A stretch of 22,167 nt of DNA from DAOTKC01 sp035449045. GTDB taxonomy: Bacteria > Bacillota > Clostridia > Christensenellales > CAG-917. The notes beneath the pieces are model-generated. The model was not told the origin of the DNA. It saw only the letters and a list, made by a program, of their open reading frames with translations, and ran no database searches. Of the stretch, positions 14,297 through 20,831 are shown in pieces (positions within the stretch are counted from its first letter, which is position 1; every line of letters begins with the position of its first letter). A program made the position numbers and the translations under genes. The DNA lies in contig DAOTKC010000024.1 in assembly GCA_035449045.1 (NCBI GenBank), forward strand, positions 1 to 22,167, read 5' to 3'.

Positions 14297-14707
14297 CATA
14301 TCATAAAGGAAATAGCCAAAAACGCAAACATCGGCATAGACGCCATCGACAGCATTAAGACGAGCGTAAAGGACGAGGAACTAAAGCAGGTCATTCTCTC
14401 CCAGCGCGCGCGGCTCTGCGACATCAAGGACAAGGCGGTGGCCGAGCTTGAGGGCGACGACCGCGATGTGGACGCCAATTTCTTTGAAAAGACGATGCTC
14501 CGCGGCGCCATCAAGATGAACACGCTTCTCGACAAGAGCAACCGTAATATCGCTCAAATGCTCATCGAGGGCAATAACATGGGCATAAACGACCTGACGG
14601 GAATCATCAACGAGATGGAGGAGGACGGCGAACAGGTGCCCGAGCTGGCGCATGAGCTCATAAACACCTATCAATCCGACGTCTCCACCCTCCGCCGCTT
14701 TTTGTAG
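14294..14707 (+). CDS. Ferritin-like four-helix protein (DUF2383-like), function unknown
   Basis: The 137-residue, almost wholly helical cytoplasmic protein matches a conserved clostridial family that I recall as small ferritin-like hypothetical proteins. The supporting segments are GIDAIDSIKTSVKDEELKQVIL, MLRGAIKMNTLLDKSNRNIAQMLIEGNNMGINDL and the closing helix up to RRFL. I chose the ATG at 14294 because AAGGAGG lies six bases before it and the protein then begins MHIIKEIAKNANIG, as relatives do; the 24 codons of open frame upstream cross the previous terminator. No clear iron-ligand pattern is certain. The start codon lies in an inverted repeat. It is probably monocistronic, or expressed by readthrough from upstream. 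Confidence 0.85.
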   Translation: MHIIKEIAKNANIGIDAIDSIKTSVKDEELKQVILSQRARLCDIKDKAVAELEGDDRDVDANFFEKTMLRGAIKMNTLLDKSNRNIAQMLIEGNNMGINDLTGIINEMEEDGEQVPELAHELINTYQSDVSTLRRFL

Positions 14708-14805
14708 GGGCGCGGCGTAATGGGCGCGAATAAACGCCTTATACCCGCCCGCTCTACTATTACAAAATATATTACCCGCAAAACTCTTTTTCGTTAATAT
14801 GGGGC

Positions 14806-14833
14806 CCCCGGTGAATGCTCGCATTCAATGGGG
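14806..14833 (+). repeat. Hairpin with 3x3 internal loop in the 3' region of the ferritin-like gene
   Basis: CCCC (14806-14809) pairs with GGGG (14830-14833), and GAATGC (14813-14818) pairs with GCATTC (14821-14826), separated by GGT/AAT. No T-tract follows, and the true terminator comes directly after it. Confidence 0.4.
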
Positions 14834-14836
14834 ATT

Positions 14837-14865
14837 AAAAAACGCGCGAAATTCGCGCGTTTTTT
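14837..14865. terminator. Bidirectional terminator between convergent genes
   Basis: A6 plus CGCGCG (14837-14848), a five-base loop, CGCGCG plus T6 (14854-14865). It can end the plus-strand ferritin-like transcript and the minus-strand lipoprotein transcript whose stop is at 14889. Confidence 0.9.
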
Positions 14866-14888
14866 ATTGCTGATTATTGAAAGGTGTA

Positions 14889-17800
14889 TTAGCCCGTGAT
14901 GTAAAGAATGCAGATGCGGGTGCCGGTGACCACAAAGCCCGTGCCGCTTGCGGAGGCGGCGGAGAGAGCCGAGGAAACCATGGTGTTTATGTCCAAGGGC
15001 GCGTAGAAGTAAACTTCCATATAGACGGGCTCGCCCAGCTCAATAGCCTTTGCCTTGAGGAAGGCGACGGCGCCGTATATTGCCGCCTGTTCGGTGATAT
15101 AAATGCTGTAAGTATAGCCGCCCGTGCTGAAGAGGTGTTGCTGATAGTAAAAGAGCTCGGATGAGGTCTCCGCCTCGGGATAGCCCAAATCGTCCTCGCT
15201 TTGCGCGGCTTCATCGTCGGAAATCAGGAAGTTGGAATGGAGAAGGTATTCGCTGTCCACTCCTTCGCGCGAAAGCTTGACGTCGTCCCAAGTCGTGTCG
15301 ACGAGATACCATTTCATAACCGGCGTGTAGTCGGAGGGGTCGATATCTATGAGCACCTTGTTCCAGGCGTGGCGTCCGCCGCCGCCCTCGCCTATTACAC
15401 GCACCGAAGTTATGCCCTCCATGGCGCAAAGCAGCGTGAAGGCCTTGGAGCGGCCGTCGCAGACGGCGAGCCCGTCGTTAAAGACGCCCTCGAGATAGAA
15501 TCCCGAGAACTGCATCGAGTATTTAAGCCGCTGACGGTCGTAAAACTTGGCGATATTTTGCCGCGTTTCGGCGCTTGCGGGGATGGTGCCCGAAGTAATA
15601 TATTCATTCAAATCGGCTTCGGCGTTGGGCGCGGTGTTGGCTACCAGCCATTCGGTGAAGGCGGTATAGTTGGAAAGCGGGCCGAGCTTTCCGGTGTCCC
15701 AATCGTCGGTTGAATCCTGCCAATGCTCGGTGGCGGGATAATGTATGCCGACGCGCGAGAGGTCCCAGTCGTATTCCGTTTCCTCGATTATCCAATCGTA
15801 AATGGCGAGCGTCTTTTGATAGGCGGTCATGCCGTCGGTCACTATCGTCTTGAGCACGGTGCGCGCTTCCTCGTAGAGAGCGGCAAGCGCCGTGCCCGCG
15901 GCATCGCTCGCGAAGGCGGGACGGTAGCCCCAACTCACCACCTTATAGAGCATGTTGGAGGACGTCAAGTTCTCGGGATAGACGGGAAGAGATGTGTCGT
16001 CGATAAAGAGGGTGCGGTCGGCGTCGTAAACGGTGCCGTAACTTGCGTTCGCCATGCGGATTTGAGCCAATGTGGTTTCGGCGCCTGCCGCCGTCGAGTC
16101 GTAGGACGCCGAGGGACCGACGGGGAAATTGATGGTTTCGGGCGCGCAGGCTATGGTGTCGCCCGCCGGGCTCATCGTAATGATGTAGGAGCCCGACTCG
16201 TCGTAGTAGTCGAGAGCGGCCCTCTTTAAGGCGTCGAACTCGGTTTCCCTCGCCGGAATATGGATGTTGTAAAGGCTGCCGCCGAAGGAGATGTTTCTCG
16301 TTTCGCTTCTCGTCGCAAGGACGTAGCCGACCAGCGTTATAAACTCCTCGTCCGTGGTAATCCAGTGGTTGGACACGACGCCGTTCCAAACGAATTTAGC
16401 GGCAATACGGGCGCGCAGAATTTCGTTGTGTTCGTTGTTGTTGACAAGGCAGTAAGTCAGCGAATTCGATTTGACGTTGTCGACGACGGCGTAAACCTCG
16501 AACTCGCCGTGGTCGGTGCCCACGGGCGTAAAGGTATAAGTCTTCGCGGGTGAAGTCTGCTTGACCTCGCCGTTGACATACCAAGTAATCTGGGCGAGCG
16601 GGTTGATGTTGGCGTCGGGCGAGAGCGTGGCGGTGATGGTCGAAGCAGCGTAAGGAGTGTCGCGCTGGAACTGCTCGAGCTTGGCGGTGTCGTCGGGCGT
16701 CAGCGTCAGCCTCTCGATGGCGTTATAGTGGGCGAGCACACGGATGAGAGCGGTTGCGGCGATGCCGGAAGGATCGGCTGCGCTGTTTTTGACGACGGCC
16801 TTTACCGTGTAGTCGGCAACGGTGCCCGAAGGCGGCGTGAACTTAAATTCGGTGCCGGTCTGACCCGGTCTCAAAACGTCGTTGACATACCATTCGATGG
16901 GCTTGTCGGTGCCGGAATATGCCGAGTTCCAGCTGACCGTGAAGGTGACCTCGAAGGGCTCGGAGCTCTGCTGGAGTATCGGCGTCGAGGTCGAGAGATT
17001 GACGCCGCCTGCCGATGCCGCGAGTTCCACCTCGGCGACGTCGGCGGCACGTGTCGAGAAACGAATGTAATTCAGCGAGCCTATGCCGTCGACCTGCGCA
17101 GTTATCTCGTAAAAGCCCATCTTATCGACAAAAAAGCTTAGCTTTTTGCCGTTTTGGCCCAAAATATTGTGCTGCGGCCCCCATGGGTCATCGATGGCCG
17201 CCTTATAGAGGTAGCCCCAGCGGATTTCGGGGTCCTCGTTGGCGTTGGCGTGCCAGCTCGCTTCGATATGCACCGTGGCGCCGTGCTGGGCGATGGCGGG
17301 GAATTCTAGGCTCGTCGAGTTTTCAAAATTGGTCTCGGGCAAAAAGTTCCCTTCGATGTCGGCGGGAATCTCTATCTGCACCTCGCTCATCTCGGAATAG
17401 ATACCGAACGTCAAGACGTTCGTCCACACCGATACGGGTTCGGCCGCGTCCTTTTCGGTGACTCTGACGATAATTTTATTGAAGATGTAGTTCTTTTCGG
17501 GAAATACGAATGTTTCCACCGCGGCGGTCTTGGCAATCGGCGAGATATCGTCGGGAACTTCGAAGGCATCGGTCTCGGCTTTGGTGAGATAGCCCCTGAC
17601 GGCTTCGCCCGAGTAATAGAACCATTCGTAAGTGAAGTTACCGTCGGTGTAGTCGGGCCCGTTTATGGAAACGGTGGCCGTTACCGGCCGGTGAGAAGTG
17701 ATTTCGTTAAAATACTGGACGCAGTTGGTGCCGGTGAGCTTTGCCGAGCGCAGGCGGTCGTAGCCGACGCGGATTTGAATCGTTGCCGAAACGTTGGTCT

Positions 17801-18104
17801 TTGCCGCCGACACCGTCACCGTCGCCGTGCCCGCCTTGAGGCCTTTCACCAAGCCGACGCTTGAAACCGACACTATGCTTGTGTCGCTCGAGGAATATGT
17901 AAGCTCATATTTTGCATTGGAAGGAGTCATGACGGGCGCCAGCTTATAGCTTTGTCCCACAAAAATATCGACGCCGCCGCTTTCGTTGAAGGAAATAGAC
18001 TTGAGCGGAACGTAGACCAACCCGCAGGACGCTAAAAGCGAGGCCGCAAGGAGCATCAGCACCATCATTATTATCAGTTTGATATCGAATTTTTTAGCTT
18101 TCAT
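14889..18104 (-). CDS. Large cell-surface lipoprotein with Big2 domain and transglutaminase-like domain
   Basis: The 1071-residue product begins with a lipoprotein signal: Lys-rich start, hydrophobic core and lipobox LLASC with Cys27 as the lipidation site. A bacterial Ig-like Big2 domain follows (about 32-112, ending VKGLKAGTATVTVSA). The middle (about 113-560) is beta-rich and looks like several further Ig-like modules with recurring ITWYVNG / IEWYVND segments. Near the C-terminus is a transglutaminase-like domain with an intact triad: Cys882 in AVCDGRSKAF, His912 in RHAWNKV and Asp936 in YLVDTTWDD. A GAGAGGTGG SD lies close to the ATG. It is anchored outside the membrane and could crosslink or cleave wall or surface substrates; the substrate is unknown. 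It has its own consensus promoter and terminator. Confidence 0.9.
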   Translation of the reverse strand: MKAKKFDIKLIIMMVLMLLAASLLASCGLVYVPLKSISFNESGGVDIFVGQSYKLAPVMTPSNAKYELTYSSSDTSIVSVSSVGLVKGLKAGTATVTVSAAKTNVSATIQIRVGYDRLRSAKLTGTNCVQYFNEITSHRPVTATVSINGPDYTDGNFTYEWFYYSGEAVRGYLTKAETDAFEVPDDISPIAKTAAVETFVFPEKNYIFNKIIVRVTEKDAAEPVSVWTNVLTFGIYSEMSEVQIEIPADIEGNFLPETNFENSTSLEFPAIAQHGATVHIEASWHANANEDPEIRWGYLYKAAIDDPWGPQHNILGQNGKKLSFFVDKMGFYEITAQVDGIGSLNYIRFSTRAADVAEVELAASAGGVNLSTSTPILQQSSEPFEVTFTVSWNSAYSGTDKPIEWYVNDVLRPGQTGTEFKFTPPSGTVADYTVKAVVKNSAADPSGIAATALIRVLAHYNAIERLTLTPDDTAKLEQFQRDTPYAASTITATLSPDANINPLAQITWYVNGEVKQTSPAKTYTFTPVGTDHGEFEVYAVVDNVKSNSLTYCLVNNNEHNEILRARIAAKFVWNGVVSNHWITTDEEFITLVGYVLATRSETRNISFGGSLYNIHIPARETEFDALKRAALDYYDESGSYIITMSPAGDTIACAPETINFPVGPSASYDSTAAGAETTLAQIRMANASYGTVYDADRTLFIDDTSLPVYPENLTSSNMLYKVVSWGYRPAFASDAAGTALAALYEEARTVLKTIVTDGMTAYQKTLAIYDWIIEETEYDWDLSRVGIHYPATEHWQDSTDDWDTGKLGPLSNYTAFTEWLVANTAPNAEADLNEYITSGTIPASAETRQNIAKFYDRQRLKYSMQFSGFYLEGVFNDGLAVCDGRSKAFTLLCAMEGITSVRVIGEGGGGRHAWNKVLIDIDPSDYTPVMKWYLVDTTWDDVKLSREGVDSEYLLHSNFLISDDEAAQSEDDLGYPEAETSSELFYYQQHLFSTGGYTYSIYITEQAAIYGAVAFLKAKAIELGEPVYMEVYFYAPLDINTMVSSALSAASASGTGFVVTGTRICILYITG

Positions 18105-18190
18105 CGGGCCACCTCTCGTTTTAGTTTAATTCCCTCTGCAAATGCAAATGCGCGCCCTCGCGCAAAAAAATATCTATGTATATTTAAGTT

Positions 18191-18220
18191 ATTATACATT
18201 CTTCCGCCGACGGATGTCAA
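18191..18220 (-). promoter_or_regulatory. Sigma-A promoter of the lipoprotein gene
   Basis: Perfect TTGACA (18220-18215), an 18-base spacer and perfect TATAAT (18196-18191) on the minus strand. Its -35 box lies eight bases from that of the divergent mrnC promoter P1. Confidence 0.9.
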
Positions 18221-18228
18221 TATATATA

Positions 18229-18257
18229 TTGCCTGCCCCGGATTCAATATATATAAT
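18229..18257 (+). promoter_or_regulatory. mrnC promoter P1
   Basis: TTGCCT (18229-18234), 17 bases, TATAAT (18252-18257). Confidence 0.7.
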
Positions 18258-18263
18258 ATACGG

Positions 18264-18292
18264 TTGCCAAACTCAAGTCTATGAATTATAAT
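18264..18292 (+). promoter_or_regulatory. mrnC promoter P2
   Basis: TTGCCA (18264-18269), 17 bases, TATAAT (18287-18292). Transcription would start near 18299, only about 14 bases before the mrnC ATG, where the SD is weak (GGTAG). Confidence 0.75.
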
Positions 18293-18312
18293 TATTAAAC
18301 CGTTGGTAGTTT

Positions 18313-18747
18313 ATGGACAACACCCCCGTATTCCCGGGCGCCGTCGATAAAGCGCGCGCGCACAATATTAACCCGCTGGTGCTTGCCTTTATTGGCGACA
18401 GCGTCCACACGCTCTTTGTCAGAAGCAGGCTTGCGCTCGCCTCCGACAAAAAGACGGCCGCGCTCCACAGGGAAGCCTCGGCCGAGATAAGCGCTGTGCA
18501 TCAGTCGGCCGCCTTGGAGGCGCTCAAACCGCTGTTGACGGAAGAGGAAGAGGCGATTTACCGCCGCGCCAGAAACAGCAAGCTCAACACGGCGGCCAAG
18601 CACGCCGAACTTTTGGAATACCGCCGCGCCACCGGCCTCGAGGCCGTCATAGGCTATCTTTATATAACGGGACAGAACGAGCGGCTAAAATTTATTTTGG
18701 AGCTAATCTCCGCCCCCGCGGCAAACGATAGCGAGCCAAAAAAATAA
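18313..18747 (+). CDS. mrnC: Mini-ribonuclease III (23S rRNA maturation)
   Basis: Mini-III is a dimeric RNase III-type endonuclease without a double-stranded-RNA-binding domain that matures the ends of 23S rRNA. The 144 residues match the family: FIGDSVHTLFVR (catalytic Asp29), the LTEEEEAIYRRARNSK segment (76-90) with K96-H97 in the position of the usual PKNA-like motif, and ATGLEAVIGYLY (E110) near the C-terminus. The residue after the GDxV motif that is commonly Glu in relatives is Thr33 here, a small deviation. Tandem promoters lie directly upstream. It is the first gene of an apparent mrnC-rlmB-sigH unit, with gaps of 68 and about 93 bases and no terminators. This order is typical of Firmicutes. 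Confidence 0.93.
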   Translation: MDNTPVFPGAVDKARAHNINPLVLAFIGDSVHTLFVRSRLALASDKKTAALHREASAEISAVHQSAALEALKPLLTEEEEAIYRRARNSKLNTAAKHAELLEYRRATGLEAVIGYLYITGQNERLKFILELISAPAANDSEPKK

Positions 18748-18815
18748 TAGACCTTTATTAACAGCGGATAAAAGCGATAGACATCAAAAAAAGCGCACAC
18801 TCGGGAGGGCAAAAA

Positions 18816-19541
18816 ATGCTGATAAGCGGCAAGAACGCCGTTAAAGAAACGCTACTGTCCGACGCCACCGCCGAAAAGCTTTCGGTGCAGAAGGGCGTAT
18901 TTGAGCGCGAAGTGAGCGAAATTATTTCGCTCGCACGCGGCAAGGGCGCCAAGGTGGCCTTTTTAAATAAAGAGGTGCTGGATAAGCTCAGCGGCGGCAA
19001 AAAGCATCAGGGCGTCATCCTCGAGACGACCGAATTTAAATACGCCGAACTTGCCGAGGTTTTAAACTGCGCCAAAGAGCGAGGCGAGGAGCCCTTGATT
19101 GTGATTTTAGACGGCGTTCAGGACCCCATGAATTTAGGCGCGGTGGTGCGCTCGGCGGAATGCCTGGGCGCACACGGAGTGATAATAGCAAAGCGGGGCG
19201 GCGCGCTCATGACCGAGGCGGCGGTGCGCGCTTCGGCGGGCGCTGCGGCGCATCTTCCCGTCGTCAAAGCGAATAACATAAACGACGCCATAAGAGAACT
19301 TAAGGAGCGGTTTATTAAAATTTACACCGCCGATTTGGACGGAAAGCCTCTTTATTCGGCCGATTTTAAGTGCGGTTGCGCCATAGTCGCGGGCGGCGAG
19401 GGCGAGGGCGTAAAAAGGCTGACGCGCGAGCTCTCCGACGAAATCGTCACCATTCCCCAGTCGGGCAAGGTGTCCAGCCTCAATGCCTCGGTCGCGGCGG
19501 GAATAGCGCTTTACGAAGCCGCACGACAAAGAAGAAGCTAG
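18816..19541 (+). CDS. rlmB: TrmH/SpoU-family 23S rRNA (guanosine-2'-O-)-methyltransferase
   Basis: This SPOUT-class enzyme transfers a methyl group from S-adenosylmethionine to the 2'-O of a guanosine in 23S rRNA. The 241 residues show a short N-terminal substrate-binding domain (about 1-75, with KHQGVILE) and a knotted catalytic domain. All three SpoU motifs are visible: DPMNLGAVVRSAECLGA (about 103-119), VAGGEGEGVKRL (191-202) and IPQSGKVSSLNASVAAGIALYE near the end. GGGAGGG lies six bases before the ATG. It follows mrnC by 68 bases without a terminator. The target-site name RlmB is inferred from family and neighbourhood. Confidence 0.93.
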   Translation: MLISGKNAVKETLLSDATAEKLSVQKGVFEREVSEIISLARGKGAKVAFLNKEVLDKLSGGKKHQGVILETTEFKYAELAEVLNCAKERGEEPLIVILDGVQDPMNLGAVVRSAECLGAHGVIIAKRGGALMTEAAVRASAGAAAHLPVVKANNINDAIRELKERFIKIYTADLDGKPLYSADFKCGCAIVAGGEGEGVKRLTRELSDEIVTIPQSGKVSSLNASVAAGIALYEAARQRRS

Positions 19542-19563
19542 GCAAACATTAAAAGCGCTAAGT

Positions 19564-19586
19564 CGGTTGTGATAAAAATTCAACCG
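19564..19586 (+). repeat. Small inverted repeat between rlmB and sigH
   Basis: CGGTTG (19564-19569) pairs with CAACCG (19581-19586) over an 11-base AT-rich loop. No T-tract follows, so it is not a terminator. It precedes the preferred sigH start by about 50 bases. Confidence 0.35.
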
Positions 19587-19634
19587 TTAAAAGCTAAAAA
19601 ACTAAGCCAAAACAATCGAAAGAAGGGAAAAGGC

Positions 19635-20213
19635 GTGACAGAAAGCGTTCAGGACAAAAAAGCAACTGACGAGGAATTGCTTATAAGGGCGAAGGCGGGC
19701 GACAAGGCCGCCGAATCCGAGCTTCTCAACCGCTACAAGCCGCTTACGGCGCGGCTGGCGCGCCGCTATTTTATCGCGGGCGGCGGGCCCGAAGACCTGG
19801 CGCAGGAGGGAATGATAGCGCTTGCCAAGGCGGTGCGCGAATATTGCCCCGAGAAAAACGCATCCTTTGCCACCTACGCCGCCGTCCTCATCAAGCGCGG
19901 TATATTTGACGCCGTCCGCGCCGCCAACCGAAAAAAGCACCGCCCGCTAAACGATTCGGTGGCGCTTACGGAAACCGTCTGCGATTTGACTTTCGCCGAG
20001 CCCGTCGAGCTTATGATTGCCGAAGAAGACAGCTTGGAAAGCTCGCAAAAAATCAATCTCGCGCTGGGCGAAGAGGAAATCAGGGCGCTTTCTCTCTATC
20101 TCGAGGGCAAGAGCTACGCCGAAATCGCGGGGGCGCTTAAGTTGACCGTCAAAGGCGTCGACAACAAGCTTCAATCCATCAGAAGAAAGCTTCATAAGAT
20201 ATTGAAAAGTTAA
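19635..20213 (+). CDS. sigH: RNA polymerase sporulation sigma factor, SigH type
   Basis: SigH directs RNA polymerase to early sporulation and stationary-phase promoters. With the GTG start at 19635 the product has 192 residues and begins MTESVQDKKATDEELL; AGAAGGG lies seven bases upstream. An open frame continues to another GTG at 19569, which has no SD, so the shorter form is preferred, though not certain. Region 2 is visible as GPEDLAQEGMIALAKAV and ASFATYAAVLIKRGIFDAVR, followed by the family's KKHRPLNDSVAL segment. Region 4 (LGEEEIRALSLYLEGKSYAEIAGAL, then a helix-turn-helix) ends the protein. Its place after mrnC and rlmB is the classical Firmicutes position, although the usual yacP homologue is missing here. 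Confidence 0.9.
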   Translation: MTESVQDKKATDEELLIRAKAGDKAAESELLNRYKPLTARLARRYFIAGGGPEDLAQEGMIALAKAVREYCPEKNASFATYAAVLIKRGIFDAVRAANRKKHRPLNDSVALTETVCDLTFAEPVELMIAEEDSLESSQKINLALGEEEIRALSLYLEGKSYAEIAGALKLTVKGVDNKLQSIRRKLHKILKS

Positions 20214-20229
20214 AACCCGAGAAAATATT

Positions 20230-20262
20230 TGAAAGTTTAAAGTCCCCCAAATTTGAGGGGAT
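20230..20262 (+). other. Weak hairpin after sigH
   Basis: TCCCC (20242-20246) and GGGGA (20256-20260) enclose an AAATTT-centred loop. There is no proper T-tract, so termination here is doubtful. Confidence 0.3.
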
Positions 20263-20356
20263 AATCGCAAATAATTTCGAGGTAAATCTTTACGGCCGGA
20301 TGAGCGAATAATTCTAAGCCCGAAAAAAACCGAAACATATTGCGCACAGATAAAGA

Positions 20357-20719
20357 ATGCTGGAAATAAAACTTGAAAAAGACGCCGAAATGTTAGAAAA
20401 GGCCTACCGCAAATTCGGGCTATCGTGTCCGCCGCGCGGTATTTCGGTATTGCTTTTTTCCGACGGCGAAATAGCGGGCGCGGCGCGGCTCTCCTTTGAC
20501 GGCGAAACGGCTTTTTTGGAAGAAATCAAGCCCGAGGGCGAATCCGGCGAGGCCGATTTTTTCCTGCGCGCCATTCTCTATAAACTGAGCTTGACGGACG
20601 CAACCGTGGCGATTCGGCGATTCGACGAGCGGTTTTTTAAGTTCGGGTTTAAAAAAGAGGGCGGCGGAATGCATGCGCGCGGCAACGAAATAGTCTTCCC
20701 CTCGGTCTGCGGCGGCTAG
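20357..20719 (+). CDS. Small GNAT-like protein, function unknown
   Basis: The 120-residue product alternates beta strands and helices in the order of a short GNAT acetyltransferase: a strand-loop-strand with ISVLLFSDGEIAGAARLSFDG, the LEEIKPEGESGEADFFLRAILYKL segment where the acetyl-CoA-binding motif and helix would lie, and a final FFKFGFKKEGGGMHARG hairpin. The canonical Q/RxxGxG/A acetyl-CoA loop is not intact (GESGEADFF), so activity is uncertain. The SD is weak (AAAG just before the ATG). It lies 143 bases after sigH and 112 before glnS. The coding call rests on codon pattern and on the lack of a better frame. Confidence 0.65.
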   Translation: MLEIKLEKDAEMLEKAYRKFGLSCPPRGISVLLFSDGEIAGAARLSFDGETAFLEEIKPEGESGEADFFLRAILYKLSLTDATVAIRRFDERFFKFGFKKEGGGMHARGNEIVFPSVCGG

Positions 20720-20750
20720 TGCCTTTATAAGCGGAACAAGGACTTTATCA

Positions 20751-20794
20751 CGACATTTTGCAACATAAAACGACATTTTTTGCCATAATGAAAA
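20751..20794 (+). repeat. Imperfect tandem repeat upstream of glnS
   Basis: CGACATTTT..GCAACATAA (from 20751) and CGACATTTTTTGCC..ATAAT (from 20771) are two diverged copies of a unit of about 20 bases. Each ends in a -10-like CATAAA or CATAAT. No -35 box sits at a good spacing, so the promoter is not assigned. Confidence 0.35.
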
Positions 20795-20831
20795 TACAGA
20801 ACACTAAACCAAAACAAAAATCGAGGTTTTT

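Noticed and set aside
18221..18256. Alternating TA tracts as a microsatellite or origin element
   Set aside because: They are short and fully explained by the -10 regions and spacer DNA of the divergent promoters; no DnaA boxes are nearby.
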